Below are positions 26,931 to 36,747 of a stretch of DNA of 64,000 nucleotides, in pieces (position 1 is the stretch's first letter; each line of letters begins with the position of its first letter). A program made the translations under genes and the position numbers. Source of the DNA: Shewanella glacialipiscicola (GTDB taxonomy: Bacteria > Pseudomonadota > Gammaproteobacteria > Enterobacterales > Shewanellaceae); the NCBI RefSeq assembly GCF_023283485.1, contig NZ_JAKILU010000014.1, positions 1 to 64,000 on the forward strand, given 5' to 3'. The notes under the pieces were generated by a model that worked only from the letters and a program-made list of their open reading frames with translations, ran no database searches and had not been told where the DNA came from.

Positions 26931-28361
26931 CTAGCGCAAGAACAGCTTCATTAGCATACGTTGGATAAACGTACCGTAGGGCGGGTGTACAAACTTACCC
27001 GTATTAAAACGACCTCGGCTGAGTACCGTTTTAGCATGACTGAAGGTTAAAAAGCCTTCTTTACCATGGTAATGCCCCATACCCGAGGGACCAATACCGC
27101 CAAAGGGCGCGTCGTCGGCGGCTACATGGAATACGGTCTCATTGATACAGACGCCACCAGAATGGGTTTGCTGGAGGATTTTTTGCTGGCTGGGCTCATC
27201 AAAACTCATGATATAAAGCGCTAAAGGCCTTGCTCTGTGATTGATATATTGAATCGCTTCATCTAGGGTGTCATAGCCAATTATCGGCAATAATGGACCA
27301 AAAATCTCCTCTTGCATCAATAGCATACCTTCATTGGTATTAGTGATTAACTGAGTCGCGAGTTTACGGTTTTGGCTATCAATGGCTTCATCAGTCGCCG
27401 AAATAACACGGGCGCCTTTGGCCTTTGCATCGTTTAACACTGTGAGAATACGGTCAAACTGACGGGTATTAATGATACTGCCGTAGTCTTTATTGTGGGT
27501 TATGGCGCCGTACATGGTCTTAAATTTAGCTCGATAGGCGGCGATAAAGTCATCGACTTTGGCTTTAGGGCACAGTACATAATCGGGGGCAACGCAGATT
27601 TGCCCTGCATTGAGACACTTGCCATAAATCATGCGTTCTACTGCTATCTCAAGCGGTATATCGGGGGCGATAATCACTGGGGACTTACCGCCAAGCTCGA
27701 GTGTCACTGGAGTCAGATTATTGGCTGCGGCGCGCATCACATGGCGACCCACAGTAGTGGAGCCGGTAAAGAGTAAATGATCGAAGGGCAGGGCTGAAAA
27801 CTCCGCGGCCACATCCGCTTCACCCTCGATAACAGCAACATGGGATTCATCGAAGACTTCTGCTAAAAGTTGTTTTATCACTTGATTGGTTGCAGGAGTG
27901 AACTCAGACAATTTGAGCATGGCATGATTACCCGCGGCAATGGCAGTCACTAGCGGGCCAATGGACAGCATCACGGGGAAGTTCCACGGTACGATAATGC
28001 CAATAACTCCAAGGGGCTGATAATGCACTGTGACTTTAGCGGGCGCGAGCAAAATACCCGCATGGCGAGCACTAGGTTTGAGCCACTTGTTCAGATTTTT
28101 TAGGCTGTAATTGATGTTGTTGATGACCGGCATAATGTCTGAAATCAGGCTGTCATCAATCGAACGATGACCATAGTCTTGGCTTAGGGCTTCAACTAAA
28201 GGTGTTTTAAAGCGCAATACTGCGGCTTTAAGTTGGTTCAATCGCTCACGACGTATATCGTGATCTGGGTTAGGCGCTGCCAAATAACTGCTGCGTTGTC
28301 GTTGAAATAATTCACTTAAGTGGGATATTTTTGCTTGTGCAGTGGTCATATTTATCGCCAT
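26931..28361 (-). CDS. Aldehyde dehydrogenase (coniferyl/fatty aldehyde type)
   Basis: A 476-aa class 3-like aldehyde dehydrogenase. The catalytic cysteine is in NAGQICVAPDYV, the base in LELGGKSPVI, and the cofactor segment in VPWNFPVMLSIGP. The C-terminus is hydrophobic and basic (IQRMLMKLFLR), as in membrane-associated members. The substrate cannot be told; coniferyl aldehyde dehydrogenases are the nearest named group I recall. An in-frame ATG at 28349 is an alternative start. Likely repressed by the TetR protein encoded just downstream. Confidence 0.85.
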   Translation of the reverse strand: MAINMTTAQAKISHLSELFQRQRSSYLAAPNPDHDIRRERLNQLKAAVLRFKTPLVEALSQDYGHRSIDDSLISDIMPVINNINYSLKNLNKWLKPSARHAGILLAPAKVTVHYQPLGVIGIIVPWNFPVMLSIGPLVTAIAAGNHAMLKLSEFTPATNQVIKQLLAEVFDESHVAVIEGEADVAAEFSALPFDHLLFTGSTTVGRHVMRAAANNLTPVTLELGGKSPVIIAPDIPLEIAVERMIYGKCLNAGQICVAPDYVLCPKAKVDDFIAAYRAKFKTMYGAITHNKDYGSIINTRQFDRILTVLNDAKAKGARVISATDEAIDSQNRKLATQLITNTNEGMLLMQEEIFGPLLPIIGYDTLDEAIQYINHRARPLALYIMSFDEPSQQKILQQTHSGGVCINETVFHVAADDAPFGGIGPSGMGHYHGKEGFLTFSHAKTVLSRGRFNTGKFVHPPYGTFIQRMLMKLFLR

Positions 28362-28422
28362 GGTTGTAAGTGTTTGATGTTAACAACGCGTATTGTGTAA
28401 TTGATTTAATACGCTAATCAAT

Positions 28423-28440
28423 ACCGACTGATTAGTCGGT
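28423..28440. promoter_or_regulatory. Probable TetR operator
   Basis: ACCGACT-GATT-AGTCGGT is an 18-bp inverted repeat with perfect 7-bp arms, 62 bp upstream of the aldehyde dehydrogenase start. TetR proteins commonly bind such dyads near their own operon. Confidence 0.65.
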
Positions 28441-28581
28441 TTACTCTAGCGTGCTTAGTCTGACTATACAAGTAATCTGGTGTCTTTTTGAGCATGATCA
28501 CGACATATGTTAGGGTTAACTTTTAAACTGAAATGTGTATTTGTTAAGCGATTGATAATCAATTTTACATAAGGAGGATGT

Positions 28582-28968
28582 ATGGCAATGTTAAAACACG
28601 GAATTTCGATTGGTATTGAACGTCACGGTGACGATGACTTTTTTGTTGCGGTTAAAGCTATCGGTACTTTAACGCATCAGGACTACGAGATGATGGTTCC
28701 TGTATTGGAATCAGCACTTGAAGGAGTCAAAGATCCCGATATTTTTGCCTTAGTGGATGTTACTGAGCTAGAAGGTATGGAGCTAAAAGCCGCTTGGGAT
28801 GATATTAAGCTTGGGGTTAAACATATTCGACATTTTGAAAAGATTGCTATCGTCGGTAAAACTACCTTGCAGGAAGTGTTAGCAAAATTGGCGAATTGGT
28901 TTACGCCTGCTGAAGTAAGATTTTTTGTCGATAATGGCGACGCTATTGCTTGGCTAAAAAACGAATAG
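28582..28968 (+). CDS. SpoIIAA-like (STAS/SEC14-fold) protein
   Basis: A 128-aa soluble protein of the SpoIIAA-like family. Visible markers are AVKAIGTLTHQDYE near residue 32, FALVDVTELEGMELKAAWDD near 63-82, and HIRHFEKIAIVGKTTLQE. The family is common in Proteobacteria and poorly understood; roles in membrane or stress regulation are guesses. AAGGAGG before the ATG is a strong site. It begins a group with two universal stress genes. Confidence 0.8.
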   Translation: MAMLKHGISIGIERHGDDDFFVAVKAIGTLTHQDYEMMVPVLESALEGVKDPDIFALVDVTELEGMELKAAWDDIKLGVKHIRHFEKIAIVGKTTLQEVLAKLANWFTPAEVRFFVDNGDAIAWLKNE

Positions 28969-29043
28969 CATTAATTGGGTTCTGTCAGGACAGTTCAGCT
29001 AACACTGCTCAGTCATCGATTAGCACTTAAAGGAGTACAGATT

Positions 29044-29475
29044 ATGCGTACAGGTCAAATACTTTGGCCCACAGATTTTTCGGAAACTGCGGCCCATGCA
29101 CTGAGCTATGCTATTGAAATGGCAAATCTATACCATGTAGGCTTAAAAATTTTACATGTAGTAGAACAACCGATCGGTGATGAGAACTTCATGATTTTAT
29201 CTATTACTCCTGAAGAGCTTGCTAAGAGCATGGAGGACGCGGCGGCAACTAAAATGCAGGCGTTGTTAGAAGGGTTAAATACTGAGCTTCCCGTCACGAC
29301 CTTGATCCGCCGTGGCGATCCCGTTGATGAGATTTTAGATGAAGCTAACAGTAAAGATACCGGTATGGTGGTGATTGCGAGCCATGGACGCACGGGGATT
29401 TCACACTTTTTGCACACTAATGTCGCCGAAGCTGTGGCTAATGGCGCAGCTTGTCCTGTACTTGTAGTGAAGTAA
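29044..29475 (+). CDS. Universal stress protein, UspA family
   Basis: A 143-aa single-domain Usp with the nucleotide-binding pattern: ILWPTDFSETAAHAL at the start and GMVVIASHGRTGISHFLHTNVAE near the end (ATP-binding GxxGx9G-type loop). AAAGGAGTACAGATT precedes the ATG at 29044; the frame extends further upstream without support. Paralogue of the next gene. Usp proteins accumulate under starvation and stress. Confidence 0.92.
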   Translation: MRTGQILWPTDFSETAAHALSYAIEMANLYHVGLKILHVVEQPIGDENFMILSITPEELAKSMEDAAATKMQALLEGLNTELPVTTLIRRGDPVDEILDEANSKDTGMVVIASHGRTGISHFLHTNVAEAVANGAACPVLVVK

Positions 29476-29497
29476 GTTAGCTGGGCTCAATAATGCC

Positions 29498-29526
29498 AAA
29501 GGACGCTCAATGCGTCCTTTCTTTTT
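29498..29526 (+). terminator. Terminator after the first usp gene
   Basis: AAAGGACGC-TCAAT-GCGTCCTTT followed by CTTTTT. It separates the two paralogous usp genes into different transcripts, at least in part. Confidence 0.85.
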
Positions 29527-29661
29527 GATTGGTAAAGAATAATTAATTAAAATGACAACGCAAGATACATAGCTAATTGCTATAAATAAATGGTATTTTT
29601 AGGTTAATAAATCGTTAAGCTCGAAAGTCAGCTCATTAAAACTCAAATAACGGATAAGCTT

Positions 29662-30099
29662 ATGCGTACTCAAGAAGTGTTATGTCCTACTGATTTTTCA
29701 TCTACCGCGGCGCATGCGCTAAAGTATGCTGTTGAAATGGCTAATCTTTACCATGTCGATATCCGCTTGTTGCATGTGACAAGCCCTGCCCGCGGCGCCC
29801 ATTGTTATGGCATTGCCGTTGATATTCCCGCGACATTAGAAAATGAACTTAAAGCATTTGTGGATGCAAAGATGCAAAGTTTGCAGCAGGAAATGCAACA
29901 GGATCTCACTGAGGGACTTAATATCAAGCTAGTGGTGCGTAATGGTGATGCCATTGATGAAATTTTAGCTGAGGCTGCTGATGTAGGTATGCTGGTGATC
30001 GCCAGTCATGGCAGTAGCGGCTTAGCTGATTTTTTAAAGCCTCATGTCACGCAGGATATTGTAAAATATGCTAAATGTCCTGTGTTAGTGGTTAAATAG
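29662..30099 (+). CDS. Universal stress protein, UspA family (second copy)
   Basis: A 145-aa Usp that shares the plan and wording of the preceding protein, for example FSSTAAHALKYAVEMANLYH against FSETAAHALSYAIEMANLYH. The C-terminal loop is LVIASHGSSGLADFLKPHV. The strong N-terminal identity indicates a tandem duplication. It has its own 180-bp leader and so probably its own promoter. Confidence 0.92.
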   Translation: MRTQEVLCPTDFSSTAAHALKYAVEMANLYHVDIRLLHVTSPARGAHCYGIAVDIPATLENELKAFVDAKMQSLQQEMQQDLTEGLNIKLVVRNGDAIDEILAEAADVGMLVIASHGSSGLADFLKPHVTQDIVKYAKCPVLVVK

Positions 30100-30118
30100 T
30101 TCGACACCAATAGTAAAC

Positions 30119-30976
30119 CTAAAGGGGATCGTGCTCGATCATCTTGGGGACAATAAAATCAGGTGACGTCTCAGTATGATTATCAAAAGAGATGAGACGT
30201 CGATATTTTTCTTTTAGTGCCCATAAAGTGCCATTGTCAGTAATTTGTTTGAGCCCAGTATTAAAATCATCACGAATTTGTGCACTCAGAAACGCAAAAC
30301 GGTATTGTGTGGGGGCAAATATGGGATGACAAATAGTCTGCTGTGTTAAGTCTTGTTGAGTCAGTTTGCCTTCAATAAAAGCCTGCTTTAAATAATATTC
30401 AAAAATATTCTTATCCATCACTATCACATCGGCCCTGTGCTTCATTAACATATACACCTGCTGTATTTGCTGAGCTTGCTCTTGATAACCCTTATTGACC
30501 TTCGTCATTTGGGCAAATTCATCCCCGAGTAAGCTTGATGCGCGCTGGAAAGTGACGACATTTTTGTGATTTAAATCAGCGATACTATTGATATTATATT
30601 GGTTTGATATGAGGCTGATCGCACAGTTTTGGTACGTTATTGCCACATTCGAATAAAAGACATTTTTAACCATACCTTCTTTAATATTAATCACACCATC
30701 GAGTTTAGCTGCTTTAAATTCATGAAAAGTGCGTGCAAATGGTAGGTAATGAATTGAGGCGGTATGCCCTTTAACCGCCAATGCATTGAAGAGTAATTCG
30801 AGCTCTAGCCCACTGTTTGTTTCTTGGATGACATAGGGTGGAATGGATTCACTGACGCCAATTTGAAGCTCTATTGCTTGGCACGGTTGAACACAGCACA
30901 GTGCAACTAACCCCGTCCATTTATAGTGGTGATACCAAGTGGTTGCTTTACTGGGTTTATGTGCAATATAGAGCAT
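30119..30976 (-). CDS. Periplasmic substrate-binding protein, SBP_bac_3 type
   Basis: A 285-aa protein of the amino-acid-type periplasmic binding family. It starts with a basic stretch and a hydrophobic segment (TGLVALCCVQPCQA) that reads as a signal peptide, then LQIGVSESIPPYVIQETNSG. Later, LDGVINIKEGM and ADVIVMDKNIFEYYL follow the family pattern. No permease or ATPase gene is adjacent, as with many Shewanella orphans. The ligand is unknown. Confidence 0.75.
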   Translation of the reverse strand: MLYIAHKPSKATTWYHHYKWTGLVALCCVQPCQAIELQIGVSESIPPYVIQETNSGLELELLFNALAVKGHTASIHYLPFARTFHEFKAAKLDGVINIKEGMVKNVFYSNVAITYQNCAISLISNQYNINSIADLNHKNVVTFQRASSLLGDEFAQMTKVNKGYQEQAQQIQQVYMLMKHRADVIVMDKNIFEYYLKQAFIEGKLTQQDLTQQTICHPIFAPTQYRFAFLSAQIRDDFNTGLKQITDNGTLWALKEKYRRLISFDNHTETSPDFIVPKMIEHDPL

Positions 30977-31235
30977 AAATGATTAATACCTCTTGCTACT
31001 GAGTTGCCATGATAAGAGAGCCAAAGTCATGAGTCACGATAGTAAGTGTAGTGTGTCTGCGGACGCATGGATTTAATGTCCCCGATTAGACATAATCATG
31101 TTAGGCGAGAAATTTCAAGACATTGTAGTGTTGTGGTTTCTAGTGTGAAGGTTATTTAGTGCTTTCTCTTGCCTTATTAACTGAATATCAAGTAATTTTA
31201 ATACTAATTCTATTTGTCATTCGTCAGGTTATTTT

Positions 31236-31571
31236 ATGTCATTTGCCATACCAACGCAGCAAGCCGTTTCAAAGCAACATAAGGCGTTCCTTCGAAAGCT
31301 GTATTTAGCACATTTAATGGATGATGAGCGCCATAACATATTATCACTCAATAAGTTAACTGGTATGCCACGTCGCACCTTACAAGATGCTATCGCCGCC
31401 TTTGAAGACATTGGTATTCAAGCTGAGTTTGTGCAGGAAGGGAGCCGTAACAACTCAGGTTATTATCGTATCGTCACCTGGGGGCCTATCAGTAGTGCTT
31501 GGGTTGATACGCATATCACTGAAATAGAACAGCAGATTGGTGTGGCTGATAATAACGCGGCGAGTGTGTGA
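31236..31571 (+). CDS. Small winged helix-turn-helix protein
   Basis: A 111-aa protein that reads as a winged HTH: NILSLNKLTGMPRRTLQDAI (residues ~29-48) gives the helix-turn-helix, and RNNSGYYRIVTWGPI the wing. It resembles small HTH_43-type proteins of gamma-proteobacteria, whose targets are unknown. TCAGGTTATTTT before the ATG is a modest binding site. It lies just before the second MITE copy. Confidence 0.7.
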   Translation: MSFAIPTQQAVSKQHKAFLRKLYLAHLMDDERHNILSLNKLTGMPRRTLQDAIAAFEDIGIQAEFVQEGSRNNSGYYRIVTWGPISSAWVDTHITEIEQQIGVADNNAASV

Positions 31572-31625
31572 GCTCGCCAGTGTTGTCGATACCGCTTTAG
31601 TATCAATTGCATAGCCGTTTAGTTG

Positions 31626-31895
31626 TTATACCAGTCACATTAAATATCTAATCAGTTCAGATCCTCACAGGTATTTCAATCCAAGGCGCATTGACGCAGA
31701 AATGGTTATTCCCTTTTAAGTCAATGCAACACGGGAGTGGGATGCCTGTGAGGCTCCCAAAGGGCGGGTTTCAACGCGCTTTATACTGCGTTTAAGGCTT
31801 TCGACAGAGCACCACTATGTCTTCAATCCTTCGCCTTGTCTAAAGCGCGTTGAACTCCCGCTGAATTAACAGATATTTAATACGATTGGTATTAT
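31626..31895 (-). mobile_element. 270-bp MITE, copy 2 (intact, inverted)
   Basis: Begins TTATACCAGTCACATTAAAT and ends TTTAATACGATTGGTATTAT, an imperfect terminal inverted repeat of about 25 bp. It is the reverse complement of copy 1 apart from scattered substitutions. No open frame. It ends 26 bp before the DUF2956 stop codon. Confidence 0.88.
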
Positions 31896-31920
31896 CTCAA
31901 TTCCTGCTCCACTGGCTTTA

Positions 31921-32265
31921 TCAAGCGGTCATAATATAGGCGCCGAAACCTAGCCAACTTAATACTAGCATGGCTATGGCTATCCAAGTGGCGGTGGTGA
32001 ACTGGTTTTTGGGTTCACTGTTATCGTCAAATTCGTCAGTATCATTGATATTATTTGTTGTTTGAAATTTAGCTTTTAATTGCTGTTTGCGGGCTTTATC
32101 TCGTTCACGGGCTTTGGCTTTCTGGAGCTTTTTGTATTCAGCGATACCTTTTTCAATACCTTGGGCGATGAGCTTAGTTTGCTCTTTGTTTTGCCCCGGC
32201 TTTTGGATGGCTTTTGCCGCTGCGAGTGCATTTTGCTGCGTTTCTGTCGAGATAGTGGGTTTCAT
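31921..32265 (-). CDS. DUF2956 family protein
   Basis: A 114-aa protein with a polar, strongly charged N-terminal helix (EYKKLQKAKARERDKARKQQ, residues ~49-68), an acidic linker and one C-terminal membrane helix (TWIAIAMLVLSWLGFGAYIM). This is the DUF2956 plan seen in Shewanella and relatives. Tail-anchored with the bulk in the cytoplasm. Function unknown. The MITE just past its stop codon could affect its 3' end. Confidence 0.8.
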   Translation of the reverse strand: MKPTISTETQQNALAAAKAIQKPGQNKEQTKLIAQGIEKGIAEYKKLQKAKARERDKARKQQLKAKFQTTNNINDTDEFDDNSEPKNQFTTATWIAIAMLVLSWLGFGAYIMTA

Positions 32266-32364
32266 TTGGGTTCTGCCTCAGTTAAAGCGGCTGTACTAAA
32301 AGTATATGTTATTGATTATACCTATATTCAGACTCAAAAACGTCAGGCTAGTGCTTTCAGTGTG

Positions 32365-33192
32365 TTAAAAAATCAATGGATGGCCGCCCTGCGGAGCAGG
32401 TACGTATATCGGTTCGTAGTCCCAGACTTGGCGGATGGTATCAACTGACAATGCCTGAGCAGGAATGCCTTCAGTCACAATTCGACCTTGTTTTAACACA
32501 ATTAATTGGTCGCTATAACGGGCGGCTTGATTCAGATCATGCAGTACGACAATGACGGTATACCCCTGTTGGTGGGCTAAACCGCGGGCCAGTTCGAGCA
32601 CTTTATGTTGCTGTGCAAGATCTAGGGCTGATGTTGGCTCATCTAATAACAGTATGGGCGCAAACGGTGATTGGCTCAGTTGAGTTAGTACGCGAGCGAG
32701 TTGTACGCGCTGTTTTTCACCCCCAGATAGCGTTGGATAACTACGATTTTTCAGTGAGGTTAATCCCACCGCAGCTAGCTGATTAGCCACTAAAATCTCG
32801 CCTGATTTTTTACTGATGGTTAAGGGATACAAACCCATGGCGACAACTTCACTTACCGTGAAGGGAAACGTCAAGCTGGCGTGTTGTGGTAATACCGCTA
32901 AGGACTTTGCGAGTTCAGCCCTCGGCCAGTCAGTCAATTGGCGATGACCTAAGCGTATGTGTTGCCTTGGCGTGCTGATTTCTTGGCATAGCACTTTAAG
33001 CAGAGTGGATTTACCCGCACCGTTGGGGCCAAGAAGGGCGGTGACCGCGCCCGACTTAAATTGCACATTGATATCACGGAGCACCGTTTTTTGCCCAATG
33101 GCTACATTAAGTTGGCAAATGCTCAATTGGGTGTGCCCAATGTGTGGCTTCGCTGAATGAGCAGTTACATTTGAATCAGAGGTGGCGGCCAT
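32365..33192 (-). CDS. hmuV: Haem ABC transporter, ATP-binding protein
   Basis: A 275-aa ABC ATPase that powers haem import with HmuU. Walker [11 protein letters not shown]-loop VLPQHA, signature [10 protein letters not shown], Walker [13 protein letters not shown] and switch H in [13 protein letters not shown] are complete. It ends the tonB-exbBD-hmuTUV group, 10 bp after hmuU. Position and neighbours identify haem rather than siderophore as cargo. Confidence 0.93.
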   Translation of the reverse strand: MAATSDSNVTAHSAKPHIGHTQLSICQLNVAIGQKTVLRDINVQFKSGAVTALLGPNGAGKSTLLKVLCQEISTPRQHIRLGHRQLTDWPRAELAKSLAVLPQHASLTFPFTVSEVVAMGLYPLTISKKSGEILVANQLAAVGLTSLKNRSYPTLSGGEKQRVQLARVLTQLSQSPFAPILLLDEPTSALDLAQQHKVLELARGLAHQQGYTVIVVLHDLNQAARYSDQLIVLKQGRIVTEGIPAQALSVDTIRQVWDYEPIYVPAPQGGHPLIF

Positions 33193-33202
33193 AGATATTC
33201 GC

Positions 33203-34219
33203 TTAGGTTAATTTGCTGCGCTGTTGCAGCAATAAAAAGATGAAAAATGGCGCGCCAATGAGCGCTGTGACCAGTCCGACGGGCAATTCGGCGGGCGGTA
33301 ATAGTGCGCGGGCGCCGATGTCGGCCAAGGCTAATAACGCTGCGCCCAATAATGCACTGATGGGTAATAGTTGTTTATGATCTGGCCCTAACATCATGCG
33401 GACTAAATGCGGTACCACTAAACCAATAAAACCAATAATTCCAGTCGCGGCAACGCTGACACCCACGCCTAAAGCACAGAGTAAAATCAGCCTGAGTTTT
33501 AGCCTATCTACATCAATCCCTAAATGGCGTGCTTCAGCCTCGCCGAGCAGTAAGGCATTAAGCGCCGCCGCATCTTGGCGAAAACGCCAACTGATCAAGA
33601 TTAGCGTTGCCAGGCTTAAGCTGACATAAATCCACTGCGCGCCCGCAATAGAGCCCATTTGCCATAGGGTTAAGTCACGTAGTGCCATGTCGTTGGCGAG
33701 GTAAGTCAGCACGCCAATACCTGCACCCGCGAGTGCAGCGATGGCAACACCTGAGAGCAACAGTAATACGACGGATGTTCCTGTTGGGCTGCTGGCAAGG
33801 CGATAAACCACCAATGTGGTGATAAGTCCTGATGCAAATGCTGCAAGGGGGATTAATAACGCATTAGCATTGGGTAATAATACAATACAAATCGCCGCCC
33901 CAAGTGCTGCACCAGACGACACGCCAATAATGCCAGGATCGGCTAAGGGATTACGAAATAATCCCTGCATCACTGCGCCGCACTGGGCCAGTATGGCGCC
34001 GACCGCCAAGGCTAATAATGTGCGAGGTAAGCGCACCGTGTTGATTACCAATTGCTCGTGTGGCGCAATATTGCCCATATTTTGTTGGGTAGCCCAGTTC
34101 ATCACCGCGCTTAGGGAGTCGATTAAACTAATACTGACGGGCCCCGTGCTCACCGAGAGTAAACAACTCAAGGCTAGCAATGTGAGTAAACTGGGCCACA
34201 GCCAGCGGCTAAGTAACAT
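33203..34219 (-). CDS. hmuU: Haem ABC transporter, permease
   Basis: A 338-aa FecCD-family permease with about ten membrane helices. Hallmarks are [40 protein letters not shown], and [20 protein letters not shown] near the end. AGGAATTTAACC precedes the ATG. Forms the inner-membrane channel for haem with HmuV. Confidence 0.94.
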   Translation of the reverse strand: MLLSRWLWPSLLTLLALSCLLSVSTGPVSISLIDSLSAVMNWATQQNMGNIAPHEQLVINTVRLPRTLLALAVGAILAQCGAVMQGLFRNPLADPGIIGVSSGAALGAAICIVLLPNANALLIPLAAFASGLITTLVVYRLASSPTGTSVVLLLLSGVAIAALAGAGIGVLTYLANDMALRDLTLWQMGSIAGAQWIYVSLSLATLILISWRFRQDAAALNALLLGEAEARHLGIDVDRLKLRLILLCALGVGVSVAATGIIGFIGLVVPHLVRMMLGPDHKQLLPISALLGAALLALADIGARALLPPAELPVGLVTALIGAPFFIFLLLQQRSKLT

Positions 34220-34287
34220 GGTTAAATTCCTATATTTATCAGTTGATCCATTTTCCGTTAGTGTTGGCGCAACTTACTGATGCAAAC

Positions 34288-35247
34288 TTACTGATTCAGA
34301 GTCAGTAAAGTGCTCGCAAGCGTATCTGCGGCGCTAATTGCGCTTAACCCTAAACCGCCTAATAAGGCTTGTGGGGGAAGGGTTTGAATGTGTTTATTTA
34401 TACCGGCGGGTGTATGGGCGAGTAATGGCATTTCTTTTATTAATTCTTGGGCTATTTGACTGTGAGTTTGCTCGGAGGCTTGTTCGCTACGTTTTGACAG
34501 CAAAATAAGATCGGGTTGTAAGGATAATATCCCTTCCTGGGACATGCTTTTATAGCCTTCAAAAGCGGCGACATTCTGTGCGCCTGATAGCTCAATAATG
34601 GTATCTGCGGCAGTGCCTTTGCCGCCAACCCGTGCGCCGCGACCTTCTTGCAATAACATAAAGAGGATTTTTGGTTGAGCACCGCCATCCCGTATTTGCT
34701 GTTTTTTATCCGCTAAGTGCTGCAGTTGTTGATGTAAATCTTGTTTAAGCTTAGTTGCGTTATCTTGGCGATTGAGTAACTGACCTAAGGTATCCACATT
34801 GTTCATTAGCTGTGGCTCATCGGTGGTAGTCGGTAATTGCACTACTTGAATATTGGCTTGTTTTAGCACCTTAAGCGTGGTTTCTGGCCCCATCACATCA
34901 GAACCCACTACGACGGTTGGCGACAGGGCAATAATGCCTTCGGCGGAGAGCATTCTGTGATAGCCAAGTTTAGCAATATGGCTCAAATTTTCAGGGATAT
35001 GGCTGGTAGAGTCGATGGCAACCAGTTTATTGCCCGCATCAAGGGCGAGTACCAACTCAGTGACTCCCGCCCCCGCACTGACTAGGCGTATTTCTTGCTC
35101 AGCGCTGGAGGCATTAGGTGATACTAAAGCAGTGATAGTCGCGGTGAAAAACAGTAGGTTATTCAGCGGCTTACTTATATAGTGATGTAAACAGCTTAAC
35201 ATGCGAGAGCCTATTTTTACCTGCATTTGAGTGGCTTGAAACAACAT
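34288..35247 (-). CDS. hmuT: Periplasmic haem-binding protein
   Basis: A 319-aa TroA-fold binding protein that carries haem to HmuUV. The signal segment NLLFFTATITALVSPNASSA is followed by RLVSAGAGVTELVLALDAGN. Further on are LSPTVVVGSDVMGPETTL and the C-terminal LGGLGLSAISAADTLAST. AGGAGTTAAACC precedes the ATG. The N-terminus is rather long; a later ATG (MLSCLHH, at 35202) is an alternative start. Confidence 0.9.
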   Translation of the reverse strand: MLFQATQMQVKIGSRMLSCLHHYISKPLNNLLFFTATITALVSPNASSAEQEIRLVSAGAGVTELVLALDAGNKLVAIDSTSHIPENLSHIAKLGYHRMLSAEGIIALSPTVVVGSDVMGPETTLKVLKQANIQVVQLPTTTDEPQLMNNVDTLGQLLNRQDNATKLKQDLHQQLQHLADKKQQIRDGGAQPKILFMLLQEGRGARVGGKGTAADTIIELSGAQNVAAFEGYKSMSQEGILSLQPDLILLSKRSEQASEQTHSQIAQELIKEMPLLAHTPAGINKHIQTLPPQALLGGLGLSAISAADTLASTLLTLNQ

Positions 35248-35351
35248 GGTTTAACTCCTATGAAATCTGGGTCGCCACAGTATTAGGCTCAGACTTTGGG
35301 TATAGAGACAGATGGTAAATACGTTCTATTAACTTAACGTCGTGTAAATAT

Positions 35352-35789
35352 TTAGTGTTCCATCAATATTTGTGTCTGACTGATGGATTGTGTTTGTAAT
35401 AACGCGAGCAGTTGCATTAGTGGCTCAACGGGCGCGGCTTTATCGGCAGCGATAACGACTGTTGCCTCTGGCATCGCTTGAAAACGCTGTATCAATACAG
35501 TGGTAAAACGGGCTAAGTCCATAAATTGCTCGCCGTCGATAGCCCAATAGGGGGCCGTTGCCATAATATTAATGGTGATAGAAGGTTGGTTTTTTACCGC
35601 TGTAATGGCTGAACTTGGGCTTTGCGGCACCGCGACGGGTAAGCTCAATAATTGGCTGTTTGCGGTGAGCAGCAAAAAGACTAATACAATAAAAATAATG
35701 TCGATTAATGCGGTCAAATCAACGCTTGGCAGTTGTTCTGGTGAAGATATGCCATTATGCGACAGCGAAGATTTATCAGTGCTTATCAT
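35352..35789 (-). CDS. exbD: TonB-system biopolymer transport protein ExbD
   Basis: A 145-aa protein with one membrane helix (LTALIDIIFIVLVFLLLTAN, residues 25-44) that carries the essential aspartate, and a periplasmic domain ending near LLQTQSISQTQ. With ExbB it uses the proton gradient to drive TonB. Its start overlaps the end of exbB by four bases. Confidence 0.93.
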   Translation of the reverse strand: MISTDKSSLSHNGISSPEQLPSVDLTALIDIIFIVLVFLLLTANSQLLSLPVAVPQSPSSAITAVKNQPSITINIMATAPYWAIDGEQFMDLARFTTVLIQRFQAMPEATVVIAADKAAPVEPLMQLLALLQTQSISQTQILMEH

Positions 35790-36550
35790 CTCAGTGTCTC
35801 AAAGTGGCTATTAAGTGGCTGTTTAGGCTCTGCACTCGACTGGCTGACGTGCTCAAACGCTTGATAGTCATGCGCATCGTGAGAGTCGTCTTTAATGCCG
35901 GCTAACCAAAGGTTAATTTGATTGAGTACATGGCTGGTGCGTTGACATTGATTTTGAGCCCAGATCCCAAAAAGATGCGCTGCCGTAATGGCGGGAACCG
36001 CGATAATAAGCCCCGCAGCAGTGGTATTCATTGCGAGGCCGAGCCCCGCACTTAATTGTGCCGGAGTGACCGGACCTTGCGATTGACCGAGCTGATTAAA
36101 CATTTCAATCAAACCTAAAACGGTGCCGAGTAAGCCAAGTAACGGGCTAATGATGCCAATGACTTGTAATACTTTGAGCCCAGCCTGTAAGTCTCGTTGC
36201 TGTTTATTCAGCCACAGACTGACTAATTCTTCCCGTAAGATTTTAGGCTGGTGGGCTTGTTTGAGCAGTAAAGTTGCACCGCGTGAGAGTAAATCTTGCT
36301 GTGTGCTCGTCTGTATTAACAGTGTGTTGATGTTGTCAGTGGTGGCTATTGACGATGATTGGCGTAGCGTTTTTACCCAAGCTTGTTTTTTGGGCCATAG
36401 TGACAATAGCGTTTGATGCAAAAATAAAGCACCACGCTCAAGGCAGATCATAAAAGCCAGAAAAGCACATAACAATAGCGGCCATGTCAGTACGCCGAGC
36501 TGACTATGTAAAGCCGAAAAATGTAAAGTCGAAAAATCAGTTATGGGCAT
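35786..36550 (-). CDS. exbB: TonB-system biopolymer transport protein ExbB
   Basis: A 254-aa MotA/TolQ/ExbB-type proton channel protein. An N-terminal helix (LTWPLLLCAFLAFMICLERG) is followed by a cytoplasmic loop, then the paired helices LQVIGIISPLLGLLGTVLGL and GLGLAMNTTAAGLIIAVPAI. GGAGAGGCTTA precedes the ATG. Works with the adjacent ExbD and TonB to energise the haem receptor. Confidence 0.94.
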   Translation of the reverse strand: MPITDFSTLHFSALHSQLGVLTWPLLLCAFLAFMICLERGALFLHQTLLSLWPKKQAWVKTLRQSSSIATTDNINTLLIQTSTQQDLLSRGATLLLKQAHQPKILREELVSLWLNKQQRDLQAGLKVLQVIGIISPLLGLLGTVLGLIEMFNQLGQSQGPVTPAQLSAGLGLAMNTTAAGLIIAVPAITAAHLFGIWAQNQCQRTSHVLNQINLWLAGIKDDSHDAHDYQAFEHVSQSSAEPKQPLNSHFETLR

Positions 36551-36747
36551 TAAGCCTCTCCAAGCTGTGTTAATTTCAATATCTAGGTGTTTTAGTATCT
36601 AGGCATCAACCAATACATAAGTTATTGGGTCAACATTAAGCAATGAACGCGTATATGTTGGGGATTGAGATTGCTTACATTTTATTTTTTAGGGCAACTA
36701 TTCAATTTAGTGCAATCGTTCAATGAGATGCTCGGTAGTTGAGGTTA

